A DNA stretch of 64,000 nucleotides from Corallococcus sp. NCRR (GTDB lineage: Bacteria > Myxococcota > Myxococcia > Myxococcales > Myxococcaceae): assembly GCF_026965535.1 (NCBI RefSeq), contig NZ_CP114039.1, positions 8,477,461-8,541,460 of the forward strand, in the 5' to 3' direction. Shown here piece by piece: positions 9,823 through 19,059 of this stretch. The position numbers were made by a program, and so were the translations under genes. How positions within the stretch are numbered: the first letter of the stretch is position 1; each line of letters opens with the position of its first letter. The notes beneath the pieces were generated by a model. The model ran no database searches and was not told the DNA's origin. It saw only the letters and a program-made list of their open reading frames with translations.

Positions 9823-11652
9823 ATGCTGCGCCGACTCCTCCCCACATTGCTCGCGCTGGGTTGCGGACTGCTGGCCCTCGGCTGGGGGCTGGTGAGCCTC
9901 CAGCGCATCTTCACCCAGGAGCGTGAGGACGCGCGCGCCCAGGTGCGCTCGCGGCGCATCGCCCTGGAGCAGCTGGCGGCCGAGTCGCTGCGCACCGCGC
10001 TCGCGCAGAGGATGAAGACCCACCTGCCGAACCTCAACTCGGCCGTGGGCGATCCGCTGCTGCCCGCCGAGGGCTACTACCTGCTCTTCCGCGACCACCA
10101 GTTCCTGCCGCGCGTGGACTGGCCCCGGGAGGGCGCGGACGTCCCGGCCCAGGCCAACTACACGATGCTGGCGCACGCGCTGGACGACGGTCAGGCCCCC
10201 TCGCCCTATCAGGAACGGCTGTCCCGGCTGCGCGCGACGCAGGCCGCCCTGGCCGCTGGCAGCGAGGCGCGCAAGGACGCCGCGGTGGAGTCCCTGCTGC
10301 GCTACCACGCGGCGCACCCGCTGCCGCCGGATCAGGAGCTGCCCTTCACCCTCTTGATGGTGGAGTACCTGCAACGCGGCGAGGACACGCCGCCCCTCAT
10401 CCGGGCGCTGGTGCGCGAAGGCCTTCCGGAGGAGCTGGGCGGCATGGCGCGCGACGCGGGCCTGCAGCGCAACCTGCTGCGCGCCCGCTCCCAGCTCACG
10501 CAGCCGGACTTCAACTTCCTCCAGGCGCGCATCGTGGCGCTGAGCCGCGCCCTGTCGGAGCCGTCCGACGCCTTCGTGGCCCGCGTGCAGGAGGCCGGCG
10601 CGGGCGCGCTGGTGCTGCCGGAGCCGCTGGACGGTCCCACCCTGCTGGCCGAGCAGTGGTACGTGGAGCCCGCGGCCGAGCAGGTGCACGGGCTGGCCGT
10701 GGACATGGGCGCGCTCCTGTCGGAGCTGACGCAGGAGCTGCGCGAGCGCAACCTCATCCCCCGGGATGGCCAGGTGCGCCTGGGCCCCGGGGGCGTGGCG
10801 CGCCCCCTGAAGCACCCGGGGCTGGAGGTGGCGACTCCAGGCTGGGCCGCGGCGGAGGCGGACATCGAGGCGCGGTACGGCCTGAAGACGCTGCTCGTCG
10901 CGGCGTGCGGCGCGCTCGCGTCGGCCATCGCGGCGCTGGCGGTGGTGGCCCAGCAGCGCAAGTATCGCTTCGTGGAGCTCAAGAGCGACTTCGTCTCCAC
11001 CGTGTCCCATGAGCTGCGCACGCCGCTCGCGTCCATCCGCCTGTTGGGAGAGACGCTGGAGCGCCGGCTGGGCAAGAGCCCGGAGGCCGGGGACTACCCC
11101 ACCCGCATCGTGCGCGCGGCGGAGGGCCTGCACTTCCTGGTGGAGAACATCCTGTCCTTCAACCGCATCGACAAGGGGCGATGGGCGCTCAAGCCCGCGC
11201 GCGTGCGGTTGGAGGAGGCGGTGGGCAACCTGCGTGACGACCTGATGGACGCCGTCACCGTGCCGGTGGAGCTGAGCTCGGACGTGGGGGACGTGGAGCT
11301 GGACGCGGACGCGTCGCTCGTGCGGATGCTCTTCGCCAACCTGGGCCGCAACGCCTGCCTCTACAACCAACGAAGTCCGGTGGTCCTCACGGTGCGCGCC
11401 TATCCGCAGCCGGGCTTCGGGGCCACGGTGCTCTTCAGCGACAACGGGGTGGGCATCCCCCCGGAGGAATGGGAGCGCGTGTTCCAGGACTTCTACCGTC
11501 TGACAACGCCCGGGCCGGAGGTGCATGGAAGTGGCCTGGGGCTGGCGCTGTGCCGCAGAATCATGGGCCTGCACCAGGGCAGCATCCAGGTGGCCTCCTC
11601 CGGCCCCGAAGGCACGACCTTCGCCCTGACCTTTCCCGAGACGCGCCGATGA
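9823..11652 (+). CDS. Membrane sensor histidine kinase
   Basis: 609 residues. TM1 lies at about 7-27, followed by a long extracytoplasmic sensor region (about 30-350), TM2 at about 353-375, then a HisKA domain with VSHELRTPLAS (phospho-acceptor His396) and an HATPase domain with N box NLGRNACLYN, G1 DNGVGIP and G2 GSGLGLAL. The sensor region resembles no domain I can name. The stop overlaps the ATG of the response regulator (ATGA), so the two are a cognate pair. The signal is unknown; the secreted YXWXW protein lies divergently and may be a target, which is inference. Confidence 0.9.
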   Translation: MLRRLLPTLLALGCGLLALGWGLVSLQRIFTQEREDARAQVRSRRIALEQLAAESLRTALAQRMKTHLPNLNSAVGDPLLPAEGYYLLFRDHQFLPRVDWPREGADVPAQANYTMLAHALDDGQAPSPYQERLSRLRATQAALAAGSEARKDAAVESLLRYHAAHPLPPDQELPFTLLMVEYLQRGEDTPPLIRALVREGLPEELGGMARDAGLQRNLLRARSQLTQPDFNFLQARIVALSRALSEPSDAFVARVQEAGAGALVLPEPLDGPTLLAEQWYVEPAAEQVHGLAVDMGALLSELTQELRERNLIPRDGQVRLGPGGVARPLKHPGLEVATPGWAAAEADIEARYGLKTLLVAACGALASAIAALAVVAQQRKYRFVELKSDFVSTVSHELRTPLASIRLLGETLERRLGKSPEAGDYPTRIVRAAEGLHFLVENILSFNRIDKGRWALKPARVRLEEAVGNLRDDLMDAVTVPVELSSDVGDVELDADASLVRMLFANLGRNACLYNQRSPVVLTVRAYPQPGFGATVLFSDNGVGIPPEEWERVFQDFYRLTTPGPEVHGSGLGLALCRRIMGLHQGSIQVASSGPEGTTFALTFPETRR

Positions 11653-12374
11653 CGACGCAGACGCCTACCACCACCACCCGCCCCACCATCCTCATCGTCG
11701 AGGACGACGCCAACCTGCGCCTGGGCCTGCGCGACAACCTGCGCGACGAGGGCTACGACGTGACGGACGCCCCGTCCGCGAAGGACGCGGCGCCGCACCT
11801 GGCGTCGCGGGTGTTCGACCTGCTCATCCTGGACGTGATGCTGCCGGGCGAGGACGGCTACAGCTTCTGCCGCCGCCTGCGCGCGGAGGGCGTGAAGAGC
11901 ATGGTGCTGATGCTCACCGCGCGCTCGCTGGAGGACGACCTGGTGCGCGGCTTCGAGGCCGGCGCGCAGGACTACCTCACCAAGCCCTACCGGCTGCGGG
12001 AATTGCTCGCGCGCGTGCAGGCGCTGGTGCGCAGGGCGGGCACGGCGCCGCCGCAGGTGGTGACCTTTGGCGCCTTCACGCTGGATTTGGGCCGCCGCGC
12101 GGTGCTGCGGGCGGACGGCAGCGAGGTGGACCTGACGCGCACGGAGTTCGACCTGTTGGCGTTCCTCCTGCGCCACCGCGACCGCGCCCTGCCCCGGGGC
12201 GAAATCCTGGATGCCGTCTGGGGCCGCGACGTGGTGGTGGATCCGCGCACGGTGGACAACTTCGTGTCGAACCTGAAGAAGAAGCTCGGGTGGACGAGCA
12301 CGTCCGGCTTCACCATCCACACGCTGCGCGGCGTGGGCTACCGCATGGAGGTTTTGAGCGGCGGCCCGTCATGA
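11649..12374 (+). CDS. OmpR/PhoB-family response regulator
   Basis: 241 residues. The receiver domain (about 13-125) has acidic pocket EDD, phospho-acceptor Asp62 in LILDVMLPG, a conserved Thr in MLTAR and Lys in TKPYR. The C-terminal winged helix (about 140-238) has DLTRTEFDLLAFLL, the recognition helix RTVDNFVSNLKKKL and wing TLRGVGYRME. Phosphorylated by the overlapping sensor kinase and binds DNA as a dimer to control transcription. The ATG overlaps the kinase stop, so translation is coupled. Confidence 0.93.
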   Translation: MTTQTPTTTTRPTILIVEDDANLRLGLRDNLRDEGYDVTDAPSAKDAAPHLASRVFDLLILDVMLPGEDGYSFCRRLRAEGVKSMVLMLTARSLEDDLVRGFEAGAQDYLTKPYRLRELLARVQALVRRAGTAPPQVVTFGAFTLDLGRRAVLRADGSEVDLTRTEFDLLAFLLRHRDRALPRGEILDAVWGRDVVVDPRTVDNFVSNLKKKLGWTSTSGFTIHTLRGVGYRMEVLSGGPS

Positions 12375-12491
12375 CGCAATCATGACCAACACATGGAGCC
12401 CCGTCGGCCTTTTGACTGGCGGGACTTCGTACCTTGCATCTTGTGGGGACGGGACGCCTGGAGCGTCCGCCCCGAACAGGAGGCGGGTCAG

Positions 12492-13253
12492 ATGTTTGAG
12501 TCGGTCATCGAACGGCGGGGAGTGCGCTCGGGACGGTTCGGCACGGGCGCGTGGGTGTCCATCGGCGTGCACGCGGGGCTCCTGGGTCTGGTGTTCTTCA
12601 TCTCCGGCCGCCCGCCCGAGACCGTGGAGAAGCCGCTCGGGGACCTCGTCTTCCGTCCGCCCACCATCCAGTTGGGGACGAAGCAGGCCGCGCAGCCGGC
12701 ACCGGCCACCACCGCACCGGCCCCGAAGCCGAAGCCCAAGCCGCGCACGGACCGCATCCCGCTGAACCCGAAGCCGCTGCCCGCGGATCTCCCGGAGGCG
12801 AAGCCGGAGCCGACGACGATCGCGGACGCGGCGGCCACCCCCGACGCGACAGGCACGGGCGAGCCGGGCCCGGTGGGCGACCCGAACGGAGATCCGGACA
12901 GCACCAGCCCCATCGGCACGATCGCGGTGGCGGGCCTCCTGCCGGCCGCGCCCACGGGCACGGACGTGCTGCCCTTCCAGGGCGGGATGACGCCCCCGAA
13001 GATGCTCAGCGGCGCGCAGTTCAGCTACACGGACGAGGCGCGGCGCGCGGGCGTGGAGGGGATGATCATCGCGAAGTGCGTCATCACCACGGAGGGCCGC
13101 GTGCGCGACTGCCGCATCATCCGGGGCCTGCCGTTCATGGATGACGCGGTGCTGGACGCGCTCTCCTCGCGTCAGTACCAGCCGCTGATGTTCCAGGGCC
13201 GTCCGGTGAACGTGTCGTACACGTTCAACATCAAGCTGAAGCTCCCGCGGTAG
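12492..13253 (+). CDS. TonB-family energy transducer protein
   Basis: 253 residues: a cytoplasmic start of about 20 residues, one TM helix (about 22-40), a Pro/Lys-rich periplasm-spanning stretch (PAPKPKPKPRTD), an acidic linker, and a TonB C-terminal domain (about 175-253) with YTDEARRAGVEGMIIAKC and a VSYTFNIKLKL end. It would couple the inner-membrane proton-motive force to outer-membrane receptors or trafficking. No exbB/exbD neighbours are visible, so it must use ExbBD from elsewhere. The ATG at 12492 has AGGAGG upstream; longer in-frame starts are not conserved-looking. Confidence 0.82.
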   Translation: MFESVIERRGVRSGRFGTGAWVSIGVHAGLLGLVFFISGRPPETVEKPLGDLVFRPPTIQLGTKQAAQPAPATTAPAPKPKPKPRTDRIPLNPKPLPADLPEAKPEPTTIADAAATPDATGTGEPGPVGDPNGDPDSTSPIGTIAVAGLLPAAPTGTDVLPFQGGMTPPKMLSGAQFSYTDEARRAGVEGMIIAKCVITTEGRVRDCRIIRGLPFMDDAVLDALSSRQYQPLMFQGRPVNVSYTFNIKLKLPR

Positions 13254-13321
13254 ACAGGGGCAGGTGTCCGCCAGTGGAAGCGGCCGGCCGCCTGTCCCCC
13301 CTTCGGGTGGGGAAAACAATC

Positions 13322-13427
13322 GCGGCGGGAGCGCGGGCCCGTTAGGAAACTCCCGTCGCGCCTGGCCATGTGCGCGATACCGGCACCGGAAGGAGCGGGT
13401 CTCCCCCGGCCCGCTCCCGGTGCCGGT
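13322..13427 (+). promoter_or_regulatory. Structured leader with two hairpins ahead of the oxidoreductase gene
   Basis: Two inverted repeats occupy the bases just before the ATG at 13443. The first pairs 13322-13331 with 13350-13359 (10 pairs, one wobble). The second pairs 13379-13399 with 13410-13427 (about 18 pairs, small bulge). The second lies only 15 bases before the start and no clear ribosome-binding site follows it. It could be an attenuator, a translational switch or a terminator of the upstream gene. It matches no riboswitch class that I recognise. Confidence 0.5.
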
Positions 13428-13442
13428 CCTTTCACTCGTTCA

Positions 13443-14930
13443 ATGGCGGACACCTGGTACGACGCGGTGGTGGTGGGCGCGGGCTTTGGCGGCCTGGGCA
13501 CGGCGCTGGAGTTGTGCCGCCGGGGCGCCCGCGTGGCGCTGTGCGAAGGGCTCAACTACCCGGGCGGCTGCGCGAGCACCTTCCGGCGCGGAGGTTTCGC
13601 CTTCGAGTCCGGCGCCACGCTGTTCTCCGGCTTCGGTGAGCATCAGCTCTTCGGCCGGTGGATCCGCGAGCATGCGCTGGACGTGACGGTGGACTGGTTG
13701 GATCCCCTGGTGGAGCTGCGGACCCCGGGGATGCGGCTGCCGGTGCACCGGGACCGGGAGCGGCTCATCGCGGAGCTCTGCGCGTTGCCCGGCGCGCCCG
13801 TGCAGGGCGTGCGGCGCTTCTTCGAGTTGCAGGGACAGGTGGCCGGTGCGCTGTGGCCCTTGTTCGATGACCCGGACCTGTTGCCGCCGTTGAACCTGAA
13901 GACGCTGATGCGGCACGCGGGGCGCGCATGGTCGTACGCGCCGCTGACGCGGTGGCTGGGCCGCCCGTTGGGCGCGGTGCTCGCGCGGCATGGGTTGGAG
14001 GGCTTCACGCCGCTGCGCACCTACCTGGATGCGCTCTGTCAGATAACAGTGCAGTGCTCCGCGGCGGAGGCGGAGGCGCCGTTCGCGTTCGCGGCGATGG
14101 ACTACTACTGGCGCGGCACGGGCCATGTGCGGGGCGGCATCGGACGGTTGGCGACGGCGCTGACGAAGGCCATCACCGCGCGGGGCGGCGACGTGCTCAT
14201 GGCGAACCGGGTGCGCGCGGTGACGCCGGTGGATGGGGGCTGGAGGGTGACGGCGCGCAGGGGTGAGCTGCTCGCGCGGCATGTGGTGGCCAACACGTTG
14301 CCGCAAGGGCTGCGCACGCTGCTGGATGTCCCGGTGGGCCGGATGCCCCGGGTGGATGCGCTCGCGGAGCGCGTGGACGACGGCTGGGGCGCGGCGATGC
14401 TGTACCTCGTGGTGCGGCCTCCCGAGGGTGACTCCGGCGCCGCGCATCACTTCGAGCTGGTGCGCGACGAGCAGGCCCCCTTCATCGAAGGCAACCACCT
14501 CTTCGCCTCCGTGAGCGGGGCTTCGGACGAAGGCCGGGCGCGGCCGGGACAGCGCACGGTGACGGTGTCCACGCATGTGTCGTTGAAGAAGCTCGCGGGC
14601 ATGGCGCCGGAGGAACAGGCGGTGTACTTCGCCGGGCTCCATGCGCGGATGCGCGAGAACCTGGACGCGCTGCTTCCGGAGTGGACGGCCCACGTGGTGC
14701 ACGCCATGACGGGCTCGCCGCGCACGTTCCAGCGCTTCACGCTGCGGGAGGCCGGCGCGGTGGGCGGAGTGCCCCGGCGCGCGGGATTGGACAATTACCG
14801 CATCCTGGGACCGTTCCAGGCGCAGCGCGGCGTGTGGCTGGTGGGGGACTCCGTGTTCCCGGGTCAGAGCACCCTGGCCACCGCGGTGGGTGGCGTGCGC
14901 ACCGCGGCAAGCATCGCCGCGGCGCGCTGA
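13443..14930 (+). CDS. FAD-dependent oxidoreductase, phytoene desaturase-like
   Basis: 495 residues of the amine-oxidase/CrtI-like flavoprotein family. The N-terminal Rossmann motif is VVGAGFGGLGTALEL with the glycine loop near residues 11-16 and an acidic end of the second strand (CEGLNYPGGCAS). The C-terminal FAD motif WLVGDSVFPGQSTLATAVGG is also typical. Such proteins desaturate or isomerise carotenoids and related lipids; no carotenoid genes flank it, so the substrate is open. The ATG at 13443 follows a strong hairpin and lacks a clear Shine-Dalgarno sequence; an upstream in-frame start at 13368 would fall inside that hairpin region. Confidence 0.78.
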   Translation: MADTWYDAVVVGAGFGGLGTALELCRRGARVALCEGLNYPGGCASTFRRGGFAFESGATLFSGFGEHQLFGRWIREHALDVTVDWLDPLVELRTPGMRLPVHRDRERLIAELCALPGAPVQGVRRFFELQGQVAGALWPLFDDPDLLPPLNLKTLMRHAGRAWSYAPLTRWLGRPLGAVLARHGLEGFTPLRTYLDALCQITVQCSAAEAEAPFAFAAMDYYWRGTGHVRGGIGRLATALTKAITARGGDVLMANRVRAVTPVDGGWRVTARRGELLARHVVANTLPQGLRTLLDVPVGRMPRVDALAERVDDGWGAAMLYLVVRPPEGDSGAAHHFELVRDEQAPFIEGNHLFASVSGASDEGRARPGQRTVTVSTHVSLKKLAGMAPEEQAVYFAGLHARMRENLDALLPEWTAHVVHAMTGSPRTFQRFTLREAGAVGGVPRRAGLDNYRILGPFQAQRGVWLVGDSVFPGQSTLATAVGGVRTAASIAAAR

Positions 14931-14982
14931 AGCTTTGTCTGACCCAAACCGCGTATGGTTCGTGCCCCCTCACGGAGGACAC

Positions 14983-15240
14983 ATGCGCACGTTCTTGATT
15001 GGTGGTCTGTTGGCGATGGCGGTGGGCTGTGGCGGTCCCATGGAGCAGGAGTCCGAGCCGAACCTGGCCACGCAGGAGGCGACGCTGCCGGACTGCTCCA
15101 ACGAGCCGAACGCGAATCTGCACCGGTACTACAGCGACGCGGCGCATACCCAGCTCATTGGTGAGTATGGTTGCTATTGCGGCGGGCTCTACTACTGGGG
15201 CGGCCGGTCGGTCTATTCGGAGTACATCCAGGAGTGCTGA
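14983..15240 (+). CDS. Small cysteine-containing lipoprotein
   Basis: 85 residues. The signal peptide ends in the lipobox MAVGC (Cys16), followed by GG. The mature part has four more cysteines (DCSN, GCYC, and the C-terminal EC), enough for two disulfides, and aromatic Tyr/Trp residues in LYYWGG. The ATG has GGAGG nine bases upstream, and TATGGT at 14954-14959 is a candidate -10. The pattern resembles DUF6289-like small secreted proteins of myxobacteria (from memory). The target membrane and function are unknown. The gene ends 16 bases from the convergent eutBC stop. Confidence 0.68.
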   Translation: MRTFLIGGLLAMAVGCGGPMEQESEPNLATQEATLPDCSNEPNANLHRYYSDAAHTQLIGEYGCYCGGLYYWGGRSVYSEYIQEC

Positions 15241-15256
15241 GCCGTTGAAGGCAAAC

Positions 15257-17494
15257 CTAAGCCACTCCCGAAACCACGGAAGGGGCTGAGGTCCGCGTCT
15301 CCGCGAGGATGCGCGCCGATTCCACGGCGGCGTCCTCCGGCCGGACGCTGGTGTCCGAGATGCCGGCGATGAGCCGGGTGCGGTCGTGGTCCACCGCGCC
15401 CGGCTTCGCCCAGGTGTCCGCGTCCGGCGCGGTGAGGTATGCGGAGAAGGCGTGGTGCCCGGAGCCGGGGCGCTCGCCAATCACATGCACCAGGGCACAC
15501 GGACGCGCTTCCCCTTCCGCGCCGAACAGCAGGTGGCCCACCTGGTAGCCCGCGCGCACGCGGCCGTGCTTCACCACCAGCACCTCCGGCGCCACCCTCC
15601 AGCCTGTCGCCTCCAGCTCCGCGCGCAGTCGCGCCAGGAACGGCGCCAGGTGGCCCTCGTCCATCAGCGACCGGGGGTCCAGTCCGTCCGACACGACCAC
15701 CTGCGCGTCGTACCGGCCCGCGTGCCGGTCGCGCAGCGCGCGCACCGCCGCCTCCGAGGCCTCGCCCAATGACTCGCCGGACGGCGGGTGCAGGATGTAA
15801 TCGCGGCGGTCCAGGGAGCGCGTCTGGAGCCGCGCCGCGCCCGGGATGGACTCCACCGCCGCGTCGGACAGCTCCGACCAGAGCCCCACCTTGCCGTCGT
15901 CGTAGAGGCCGCGCACCTCCCGCTCCAGCGCGGGCTCCGGCGTCCAGGGCGCATCGCCGTGCCCCACCGCCAGCGGCACGCCCCGGGCGCGCACCTCCGC
16001 CATCTTCGCTTCCGCCTCCGCCCGCAGCGCCGCATCCGTCCGCGTGTCGCCCTTGGCCCGGCGGTAGTGCACGTAGACGTGGGCGGGGTCTCCGAAGTGC
16101 CTCGTGGGCCGGCCGTCCGCGCTGATGACGCCCAGGCGCTGGAAGAAGGCCCACATCCGGTCGTCCACCTTCAGGCCGTACCGCTCGCGCAGCCGCACGT
16201 GGTCCTGGAAGGACGTGGTGAGGTAGCTGAGCATCGGATCATTCCGCGTGGGCAGCGCCATCAGGTACGCGGGCCCGGCCTCCGCGAGCTGCTCCTGGCA
16301 CCAGCCCAGGTCATCCAGCGTCACGTCCATGTGCAGCGTGGAGCACACGTCCAGGCCCAGCGTGAGGCCGTGCAGCTTGCCCATCACGATGTCTTCCAGG
16401 CAGCAGCGCACCAATTGCTCGCGCGTGCGGAAGACCTCCGGGCCAATGAAGCCCGCCACGTCGTTGACGTGCACCCACGGCGCCGCGTCCCGCCCCGCGC
16501 CCGACTGCGCCAGGGCCACGCGGCGCTTCAGGGCCCGCGCGAAGCCGTACTTGCGCGACTCGTGGATGAGCATGTCCGTGCCGAAGTGGTGCCCGTTCGT
16601 CGCGTCCGCGCCCTGCCCCGTCTCGAAGTACAGGCCCCACTTGCCGGTGCGCGCCGCCGCGTGCGCCACCATCTTCTCGATTGTCACGTCGAAGGTGCGG
16701 TTGGCCGCTTCGTTCCCACCGAGGCTCTGGAACCAGATGCCCGTGGTGCCCGGCCGCTGCGCCTCCACCTGCGCCTGCACGTCGATGTGCGCGAGCACGC
16801 AGTGGGGCAGCACCTCCTCCAGCCCGAACGTCACCAGCACGTCGTGCAGCGCGGACTCCACCGCGGACACGGACGCCACGTCCGAAGACACCGGGTTGGT
16901 CCCCAGCACCACGTCGCCCACCGCGAAGGACCACCCGTTGAAGACCTGCCAGCGGATGTCCTCCGGATGATCCGTGGGCGAGTTGGGCTGCAAGCGCGCG
17001 CCCAGGTAGCCCTTCGCGCCCACGCGGCTGCCTGGCAGTGGATGGAAGATGCGCCCACCGACTGTCTTCAGCTCCGCGTCGCTCATCAGCTTCACGACGC
17101 ACGCGATAACGTCACTGGGCAGTCCGTCCAGGACGTCATGCACCTGGGACTCCGGCGCGGTGAGTAGGAAGTTCTTGAGCTTTCCCAGCGTCCAATCCGC
17201 CACGCGCTTCCAGCGCGCCGCGTCCCAGGCCTCCAGGTTGAAGACATACAGCCGGTCCTCGAACGGAGGATGCGCGTGCAGGTCGTCCAACCGCGTGCGC
17301 GACAGCAGGGTCCGCGCGTTGCGCCGCGAGTCCTCATCCGCCGCCGCGACGCCGATGGCCTCGTCGCCTTCCTTGAACGCATTCGCCGCGCCCAGCACCT
17401 GCTGATACAGGCGCGCGTCGAAGCCGCCGCGCAGGCGCTGCACATAATCCAATACATCTTCATGGGGGAGGACGCCGGGGACGCGGACGTTCAT
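15257..17494 (-). CDS. eutBC: Ethanolamine ammonia-lyase, EutB-EutC fusion
   Basis: 745-residue protein holding both subunits of the adenosylcobalamin-dependent lyase that splits ethanolamine into acetaldehyde and ammonia. Residues 1 to about 470 match the EutB TIM barrel (HPLPGSRVGAKGYLGARLQ, IWFQSLGGNEAANRTFD, YFETGQGADATNGHHFGTDM, LGLDVCSTLHMD). Residues from about 540 to 745 match EutC (VVVSDGLDPRSL, GYQVGHLLFG, VIGERPGSGHHAFSAYLT). Usually these are two genes of about 450 and 290 codons. No eut regulator, reactivase or microcompartment gene is nearby, which points to simple nitrogen or carbon scavenging. The ATG lacks a Shine-Dalgarno sequence, with TTAAAT 11 bases before it. Confidence 0.93.
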   Translation of the reverse strand: MNVRVPGVLPHEDVLDYVQRLRGGFDARLYQQVLGAANAFKEGDEAIGVAAADEDSRRNARTLLSRTRLDDLHAHPPFEDRLYVFNLEAWDAARWKRVADWTLGKLKNFLLTAPESQVHDVLDGLPSDVIACVVKLMSDAELKTVGGRIFHPLPGSRVGAKGYLGARLQPNSPTDHPEDIRWQVFNGWSFAVGDVVLGTNPVSSDVASVSAVESALHDVLVTFGLEEVLPHCVLAHIDVQAQVEAQRPGTTGIWFQSLGGNEAANRTFDVTIEKMVAHAAARTGKWGLYFETGQGADATNGHHFGTDMLIHESRKYGFARALKRRVALAQSGAGRDAAPWVHVNDVAGFIGPEVFRTREQLVRCCLEDIVMGKLHGLTLGLDVCSTLHMDVTLDDLGWCQEQLAEAGPAYLMALPTRNDPMLSYLTTSFQDHVRLRERYGLKVDDRMWAFFQRLGVISADGRPTRHFGDPAHVYVHYRRAKGDTRTDAALRAEAEAKMAEVRARGVPLAVGHGDAPWTPEPALEREVRGLYDDGKVGLWSELSDAAVESIPGAARLQTRSLDRRDYILHPPSGESLGEASEAAVRALRDRHAGRYDAQVVVSDGLDPRSLMDEGHLAPFLARLRAELEATGWRVAPEVLVVKHGRVRAGYQVGHLLFGAEGEARPCALVHVIGERPGSGHHAFSAYLTAPDADTWAKPGAVDHDRTRLIAGISDTSVRPEDAAVESARILAETRTSAPSVVSGVA

Positions 17495-17505
17495 GGGGCC
17501 ATCAG

Positions 17506-17511
17506 ATTTAA
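17506..17511 (-). promoter_or_regulatory. -10-like TTAAAT before eutBC
   Basis: Read on the minus strand, TTAAAT ends 11 bases before the eutBC ATG and is the most AT-rich spot in the 126-base gap to the upstream gene. No B12-box or cobalamin-riboswitch core could be found in that gap by eye. Confidence 0.35.
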
Positions 17512-17620
17512 CCGGCGGCCCCGCCGCGCCACCATCCCCCGAGGGCGCTGTCGCCTGCGTGACGCCCGGACGCCTGCCCGCGACGATGCTTGGTGTTGCA
17601 ATCGTTGGTGCCCTGAAAAC

Positions 17621-19015
17621 TCAGCCGCCGTTCTTGCCCGGCACGCAGCCCGCAGGAGGCTTCCAGGTGAGCAACGCGTCCACCCGTGCGTCCTGGACCT
17701 TCGACACACCCTCCGGTGCGTCGATGCGGTTGACGCCGGGCTCACGCGTGAAGTCGAGCTCCCGGACCGGGACGGGCAGTGCCGGGCAGCCCTCCTGCAA
17801 CGTGGCTTCGGCCTCGCGCATGAGCACGTTCGCGTGGTCCTCGCCCGCGGCCCACGAATTGGGATACGTGAACGTTCCCGACAAGAGCTCCGCGCCCCCG
17901 GGAGGAAACCACTTCCAGCTCAGCTGCGTCTGTGCCGTGGAGCCACCGAAGACCCCGCCGGCGACTCCGCCCAGGATGCCGTCATCGGTCGCGGGCCATT
18001 CGACGCGGAGGCCCTTGGGCACCGGGATGCGCACGGCCTCCACCTGCACCCGGTCATCCACCTCCGGCGCCAGCAACAGCATCCACAGCAGTTCGCGGAG
18101 CCGCTCCGGCGACACGCGCCCCACCTTCACCCCGGACCGCCGCGCGGCATTCGTGGCGGCTCCGTCCACCTGGCCGTCGGACTTCAACGCCAGGCCGGAG
18201 CAGCTGCTCGAGCGGTACAGGGTCCCCGTGGCCAGATGGTAGGCGTCGAGTTGATCACAGAAGTTGTAGTGGCCTCGCCGGCCCCGGATCACCAGCCAGC
18301 CGTCTGTCGGTGCGCGGATGCGGCCCAGCGGCAGCACCGTCTGGACGTTCCGCGCGTCCGGGTCGAGCGCCAGACAGACCCGCCAGGCCTTGTAGCGGCT
18401 CCGTGAAGGCTGCTTCCGGGCCTCCTTCATGCAGTCCGTCGGAGGCGGCGGATCCGCGTCGAATGTGCCCGGACGACGGTTCTCCGGGCGGAAGGCCTTC
18501 TCCGCCCGCGCTCGCCAGGCTTCGGTCTCCGCGCCGCACTCACCGGCGTTCAAGGGACACAGCAGGGATGCCAGCCGGTGCTTCGGTGACGACTCGCGCG
18601 CCAGCACGACGCGAAGGTCCGGAGGAATGACGACGGTCTGTGCTCCGGCGCGGCCCAGCTCCAGTTGGGACGTGAAGTACGCCTTGCCTCCGTCGCGCCA
18701 CCACGTCTTCAACGCGAGCGCGGGCGCGACGGTCTCCTCGTCCCAGGACAGCGGCTCCCGGCCCTCCTCCGCGCGGGCGATGCCGAAGCAGCGGTGGCTC
18801 AGCAGGAGCATGAGCCCCGACCGCGCCTCCTCCACCTCGCCATCCATTGGGAGCGCCTCCATCCGCGCGTCGAACGCGGACAGCTCCTCTCGCGCCGCCT
18901 GCCAATCGGCGGAGTCCGGCGGACACGGGACGATGCGCTTCGCCTGCGGGGGCGCGGCCGCCAGCAACCAACCCAGCCCGAACGATGCGATGAGGGACAC
19001 GGACATGCCCGCCAT
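17621..19015 (-). CDS. Secreted protein of unknown function
   Basis: 464 residues with an N-terminal signal-like hydrophobic segment (residues 4-22, ending LAAAPPQA). The mature part has about nine cysteines and a mix of short beta-rich segments, but no motif I can assign. The ATG at 19015 has GGAG about nine bases upstream; a second ATG three codons later is possible. It is the upstream neighbour of eutBC on the same strand, separated by 126 bases, and follows the alpha/beta hydrolase gene by 44 bases, so co-transcription with the hydrolase is possible. Confidence 0.55.
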   Translation of the reverse strand: MAGMSVSLIASFGLGWLLAAAPPQAKRIVPCPPDSADWQAAREELSAFDARMEALPMDGEVEEARSGLMLLLSHRCFGIARAEEGREPLSWDEETVAPALALKTWWRDGGKAYFTSQLELGRAGAQTVVIPPDLRVVLARESSPKHRLASLLCPLNAGECGAETEAWRARAEKAFRPENRRPGTFDADPPPPTDCMKEARKQPSRSRYKAWRVCLALDPDARNVQTVLPLGRIRAPTDGWLVIRGRRGHYNFCDQLDAYHLATGTLYRSSSCSGLALKSDGQVDGAATNAARRSGVKVGRVSPERLRELLWMLLLAPEVDDRVQVEAVRIPVPKGLRVEWPATDDGILGGVAGGVFGGSTAQTQLSWKWFPPGGAELLSGTFTYPNSWAAGEDHANVLMREAEATLQEGCPALPVPVRELDFTREPGVNRIDAPEGVSKVQDARVDALLTWKPPAGCVPGKNGG

Positions 19016-19059
19016 GGCAGCCGCTCCGGGGCTCGGACGTCAAGCCGCGCGGTGGCGCC

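Noticed and set aside
15241..15290. GGCAAACC resembling part of a c-di-GMP (GEMM) riboswitch
   Set aside because: Only the short core is present, with no paired stems or tetraloop, and it lies between convergent gene ends.
17495..17620. Cobalamin riboswitch before eutBC
   Set aside because: No B12 box or core could be seen and the gap is too short for a typical one.
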